Positions 30,196 to 33,973 of a DNA stretch of 33,973 nt are shown piece by piece (the first letter of the stretch is position 1; the number at the start of each line of letters is the position of its first letter). This DNA is from an uncultured Planctomycetaceae bacterium (GTDB lineage: Bacteria; Planctomycetota; Planctomycetia; Pirellulales; UBA1268). The stretch is from the NCBI GenBank assembly GCA_903917235.1, contig CAIWZS010000148.1, forward strand, positions 1 through 33,973, written 5' to 3'. The position numbers were made by a program, and so were the translations under genes. A model generated the notes under the pieces. That model was not told the origin of the DNA, searched no databases, and saw only the letters and a program-made list of their open reading frames with translations.

Positions 30196-31275
30196 ATGAA
30201 ACTCGACAATCTCACCCAGTCCGTCGGCGAGTGGCTGCGCGGCACCGGCCCCGAGTCCGACATCGTGATGAGCAGCCGCGTCCGGCTCGCCCGCAACGTC
30301 GCCCAGTTCCCGTTCGTGAGCCGTGCGACGGAGCAGGATCGCGCGGAGATCGAGCGGTTCCTCCGCGACCGCATCACGTCGGCTCCCGTCGGCCACGGGC
30401 TCGAGTACATCGACGTCGGCGGCCTCGAGGAGGTCGATCGGCAGTTTCTCGTGGAGCGGCAGCTCATCAGCCGCGAACTGGCCGACGCCCAGGGCGCCCG
30501 CGGCGTCGGGATCGACGGCCGCGAACAGGTGAGCCTCATGATCAACGAGGAGGACCATCTCCGCATCCAGTGCGTGCACAGCGGGCTGGACCTCGCCGGG
30601 GTCTGGCAGCAGATCCGTGACGTGGACGACGGCATCGAGCGGGTGGTCCCCTACGCCTTCCATCCCCGCTGGGGCTACCTCACGGCCTGCCCGACCAACG
30701 TCGGCACGGGCATCCGCGTGAGCGTCATGCTGCACCTGCCCGCGCTCGTGATGACGCGGCAGATCGACAAGGTGTTCCGGAGCCTGCACAAGATTTCGCT
30801 GGCGGTGCGCGGCCTCTACGGCGAAGGCTCGCAGGCGATGGGCGACTTCTACCAGATCTCCAACCAGACGACGCTCGGGAAGACCGAGGAGGAGCTCGTC
30901 GAGCAGGTCGGTGACGTGGTGCCGGTGCTCATCGAGTACGAGCGCCGGGCCCGCGAGTTCCTCGTCCGCGAGACGCAGCAGAACGTCCACGACCAGGTCA
31001 GTCGTGCCTACGGCATCCTGCGCACGGCGCAGACGATCACCGCCGAAGAGACGATGCAGCTGCTCTCGCGGGTGCGCATGGGCGTGCTCCTCGGGCTCAT
31101 CGGCGACGTCGACATCTCCGCCATCAACGTGCTGCTCGTGCGCACGCAGCCGGCGCACCTTCAGAAGATCCGTGGACTCGAGCTCGACACGAAGGATCGC
31201 AACATCGAGCGGGCCCGCTACCTGCGGCAGCATTTCGAGGGAGGCGGCGGGGGGTCGGCGGCAGGCAACAATTGA
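30196..31275 (+). CDS. mcsB: Protein arginine kinase McsB
   Basis: VMSSRVRLARNVAQFPF; catalytic LTACPTNVGTGIRVSVMLHLP; ATP:guanido phosphotransferase family. Confidence 0.96.
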   Translation: MKLDNLTQSVGEWLRGTGPESDIVMSSRVRLARNVAQFPFVSRATEQDRAEIERFLRDRITSAPVGHGLEYIDVGGLEEVDRQFLVERQLISRELADAQGARGVGIDGREQVSLMINEEDHLRIQCVHSGLDLAGVWQQIRDVDDGIERVVPYAFHPRWGYLTACPTNVGTGIRVSVMLHLPALVMTRQIDKVFRSLHKISLAVRGLYGEGSQAMGDFYQISNQTTLGKTEEELVEQVGDVVPVLIEYERRAREFLVRETQQNVHDQVSRAYGILRTAQTITAEETMQLLSRVRMGVLLGLIGDVDISAINVLLVRTQPAHLQKIRGLELDTKDRNIERARYLRQHFEGGGGGSAAGNN

Positions 31276-31318
31276 CCGCGGCGGCGCCGGGGTGGCAGCC
31301 GTGCGAACTGCATGCCGC

Positions 31319-31831
31319 TCACGCGTGCGGCTTCACCTTCTCCCGCAGGGCGGCCACGACCGGCGGGGGGACGAAGCGCAGCAGCGCCGCGTCGTCCGCC
31401 AGCGGCGTGATCTGCTTGAGCAGCGACGACGAGATGTGCGAATAGGCCGCGTCGGCCATGAGGAAGACCGTTTCGACGTGCGGGTCGAGCTTGCGATTGG
31501 CGAGGGTCATCGTGAACTCCGCATCGATGTCGGTGAGGGACCGCACGCCGCGGAGCAGGACGTGCGCCCCCTGGTCGCGGACGAAGGCGACCGACAGCCC
31601 GTCGTAGGGCACGACGTGCACGTTGGGAAGCGCGGCCACGCTCGCCTGCACCAGCCGCGCCCGCTCATCGAGCGTGAAGAGCGGATGCTTGTCGGGGTTG
31701 ACGCCCACCCCCACCACGAGCCTGTCGAAGATCCGGCTGGCCCGCTGGATGACGTCGAGATGGCCCAGCGTGATCGGGTCGAACGACCCGGTGTAGACGG
31801 CGACGCGGGCGGGCGTGGGGCGGTCGGACAC
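31319..31831 (-). CDS. coaD: Phosphopantetheine adenylyltransferase
   Basis: AVYTGSFDPITLGHLDVIQRAS; LLRGVRSLTDIDAEFTMTLANRKL; YSHISSSLLKQI. GTG start at 31831. Confidence 0.96.
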   Translation of the reverse strand: MSDRPTPARVAVYTGSFDPITLGHLDVIQRASRIFDRLVVGVGVNPDKHPLFTLDERARLVQASVAALPNVHVVPYDGLSVAFVRDQGAHVLLRGVRSLTDIDAEFTMTLANRKLDPHVETVFLMADAAYSHISSSLLKQITPLADDAALLRFVPPPVVAALREKVKPHA

Positions 31832-31940
31832 GGTGGTTCCTGCGATGAGCGGGGCACCGGCATGGATCGCCGGGGGGCTGATATGGTAAGGAAACGGGCC
31901 GGAAAGCGGAATTCGATCGACTGGCGGAGGTGACGCACGC

Positions 31941-32132
31941 GTGTCCAAAGTCGTCGGACTGATCGGGATGATCATCGCGGGCCTCGTGGCCGTGCTCTTC
32001 GTGGCCGACCTCGCCGCGGGATTCCCGTTCGGACGCCTGAGCATCGCGATCGACATCGGCTTCATCGTCGCCAGCGTGATCCTCGCCTATCTCGGCTGGT
32101 CGATCACCAACCGGCCCGGCACCGCCGGCTGA
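31941..32132 (+). CDS. Small two-TM membrane protein (63 aa)
   Basis: GTG start; two hydrophobic segments (VVGLIGMIIAGLVAVLFVADLAAGF and SIAIDIGFIVASVILAYLGWSI). Confidence 0.65.
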   Translation: MSKVVGLIGMIIAGLVAVLFVADLAAGFPFGRLSIAIDIGFIVASVILAYLGWSITNRPGTAG

Positions 32133-32154
32133 TCTGATCGCCGGCTGATCCGAT
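32123..32154. repeat. Two 16-bp tandem repeats CGCCGGCTGATC(T/C)GAT
   Basis: Copies 32123-32138 and 32139-32154, one mismatch, spanning the stop of the small membrane protein. Confidence 0.8.
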
Positions 32155-32177
32155 TCGGTCCGGGGCTCCACGGCGGC

Positions 32178-32195
32178 GCCGGCCCGCAGGCCGGC
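32178..32195. terminator. Candidate bidirectional terminator hairpin
   Basis: Perfect GCCGGCC-CGCA-GGCCGGC (7-bp stem, 4-nt loop) between convergent ORFs ending at 32132 (+) and 32198 (-). No T tract. Confidence 0.5.
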
Positions 32196-32197
32196 AC

Positions 32198-32863
32198 TCA
32201 CGCGGCGCGCAGGATCGATCCGCTGCGGGCATCGGGATCGCACGAGACTCCACCCTGCTCGATGAGCGTGGGCAGGTCGTTCACCGACACGGTCGTGGCG
32301 CTGCCACGGGCGCGGGCTCTGGCCGCCCATGCCAGGCAGTCCTCGAGCCGATGGCCCCCGTCGTCCGCATGCGCGACCACGAGGCCGCCGGCTCGCGTGA
32401 TCGGGAGGGTCGTGCCTCGCATGATCCTGCGCCAGCCCCGCACGACGGGTGCGGCCTGCACCTCCCAGAGGCCCCAGACCAGGCTGCGACACGGCCAGCC
32501 TCGGGGAGCGGGACGCCGCGTGCCTCGGGTCTCGCCGGACACTGCATCGACGATCGCAACCCGGATGCCCGCCTCCGCGAGGACGTCGCGCTGCCGCAGC
32601 GGTTCGCCGCGCACGCGCACCGCGCACAGCGACGGCCTCAGGCGCCGGGCCTCCCCGACGAGGTCGCGGATCGCCTGCCGTGAGCCGAGGGAGGAAGCCG
32701 GCAGTTCGAGCACGTCCACGGTGGTGATCGGTGCGACACCCGCCACGACCGGCGCGGAGATCCACGACACCGGAACGCCGCCGACGACGCCCGCATCATG
32801 GCCCCGCCCCGATGGACGGGACGCCACGATGACGACCGTCGTGGGGATCGTCGCCCTGCTCAT
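32198..32863 (-). CDS. Hypothetical protein; weak resemblance to the C-terminal part of polysaccharide-deacetylase-like proteins
   Basis: SLVWGLWEVQAAPVVRGWRRIMRG... and C-terminal LEDCLAWAARARARGSATTVSVNDLPTLI; ATG at 32863. Confidence 0.5.
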   Translation of the reverse strand: MSRATIPTTVVIVASRPSGRGHDAGVVGGVPVSWISAPVVAGVAPITTVDVLELPASSLGSRQAIRDLVGEARRLRPSLCAVRVRGEPLRQRDVLAEAGIRVAIVDAVSGETRGTRRPAPRGWPCRSLVWGLWEVQAAPVVRGWRRIMRGTTLPITRAGGLVVAHADDGGHRLEDCLAWAARARARGSATTVSVNDLPTLIEQGGVSCDPDARSGSILRAA

Positions 32864-32976
32864 CCACACGCCTCCGACGACCGTGGCCGACCATTCCGCC
32901 CCGCCATCCACTATCGACCCCGGGCTCCACGCCACTGGAGTCGATGGAGGCGGACGGCTCCGCGTCCGCCGCACGG

Positions 32977-33973
32977 TCAGCGTCCCGGCGAGTGCCGGGG
33001 GGGTGGGACCATGCGGGCTGGCGCGATCGTGCGGGATTCATGGGCCACGATCGCCTCCACCAGCGCGGCGGCGGTCGCCTCGGCGGCCTCGACCGTCGGC
33101 TCGATGCCGACATCCCGCAGGGCGGCCGTCGTCACCGGACTGAGGCTCGCGATCCTCCAGCCGGAAAGGCGGTCGCCGAAGACCTGACGGGCCGCCCGGG
33201 CGATCGACGGACTCGTGACGGTCACCCAGTCGACGCCCCGGTCGAGGTCGGCCCACGTCGCCGCATCCAGGCTGGTGACGGGGCGGCTGCGGTAGGCGAC
33301 GACCTCGTCGACGTGGTGGCCACGATCCCGCAGGTCCCGCTGCAGGACACCCCGGCTCTGGTCGGCCCGCACGACGAGGAACCGGGTGCCGGGGGCCACG
33401 GCGGCGAACGCCTCCACCAGTCCCTCGGAGCGGAAGGCCGTCGGTGCGAGATCGACCACGAACCCCGCCGCCTCGAGCGCGAGCCGCGTCGTCGGGCCGA
33501 TGGCCGCGATCCGTGCGGTGCCCAGCGCCCGGGCGTCGAGACGCCGGGACCGCAGCCGCTCGACGAAGGCCTGCACGCCATTGACGCTCGAGAACACGAT
33601 CCAGTCGTACGTCGCGGCGTGTCGCATCCCCTCGTCGAGCGCGGCGCACGACTCCGGCGGCGCGATCTCGACGAGCGGCACCGCGATGCACCCGCCGCCC
33701 GCGGCGCGCACGCGGCTCGCGACATCCTCCCCCTGGCCCGCCGGGCGGGTCACGAGCACGCGCCGCCCCGCCAGCGGTCCACATGCAGCCTGCACGGTCC
33801 CGGCTTCGACGATGAGCACAGCGGGCGACTGCCAGCCGTTTCCGGCGATGTCGTCGGCGCAGCGGCCGAGCGTGGTGGATCCGATGCGCTGGTCGGGCCA
33901 GGAGGCGCGGCTCACCATGGTCACGGGCGTGTCACCGGCGAGGCCGGCCTCCATGAGCCGGCGTGACCACTCC
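32977..33973 (-). CDS. cobA-hemD: Uroporphyrinogen-III C-methyltransferase/synthase fusion (CobA-HemD), 5'-truncated by window edge
   Basis: N-terminal visible part AGLAGDTPVTMVSRASWPDQRIGSTTLG is the C-terminal signature of SumT/CobA methyltransferases; then HemD-like VLVTRPAGQGEDVASRVRAAGG...YDWIVFSSVNGVQAF...VDWVTVTSPSIARA. Frame stays open to the window end. Confidence 0.88.
   Translation of the reverse strand, partial: EWSRRLMEAGLAGDTPVTMVSRASWPDQRIGSTTLGRCADDIAGNGWQSPAVLIVEAGTVQAACGPLAGRRVLVTRPAGQGEDVASRVRAAGGGCIAVPLVEIAPPESCAALDEGMRHAATYDWIVFSSVNGVQAFVERLRSRRLDARALGTARIAAIGPTTRLALEAAGFVVDLAPTAFRSEGLVEAFAAVAPGTRFLVVRADQSRGVLQRDLRDRGHHVDEVVAYRSRPVTSLDAATWADLDRGVDWVTVTSPSIARAARQVFGDRLSGWRIASLSPVTTAALRDVGIEPTVEAAEATAAALVEAIVAHESRTIAPARMVPPPRHSPGR

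Overview
High-GC bacterial chromosome segment, Planctomycetes-like by gene content (inference). It is mostly housekeeping and metabolic: gcvT(partial)-gcvH-lipM-like, an FHA protein, serC-serA, two large secreted repeat proteins plus an ExbB-ExbD-ExbD cluster, metH followed by a XerC/D recombinase, mutM-DUF3500-thiO, trpB-trpA, trpE coupled to an ABC-type ATPase, mcsA-mcsB, coaD, and a cobA-hemD fusion running off the right edge. I see no rRNA, tRNA, CRISPR array, IS element or prophage. The strongest unusual signal is that all three P-loop NTPase-fold proteins I recognise have lost the Walker A lysine while keeping intact, translationally coupled ORFs: a CpsD/BY-kinase-like protein (GEGRTT), an ExeA-like AAA protein (GTGTTG) and an ABC ATPase (GSGTTD). 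The ABC protein is altered at every catalytic motif and overlaps trpE by a GTGA junction. The other two form a compact three-gene overlapping cassette with a small membrane protein (18847-20632). Convergent gene pairs repeatedly end in compact hairpins, some of which contain the stop codons. Very long antisense ORFs, such as the 1311 aa ORF opposite metH, are treated as high-GC artefacts.
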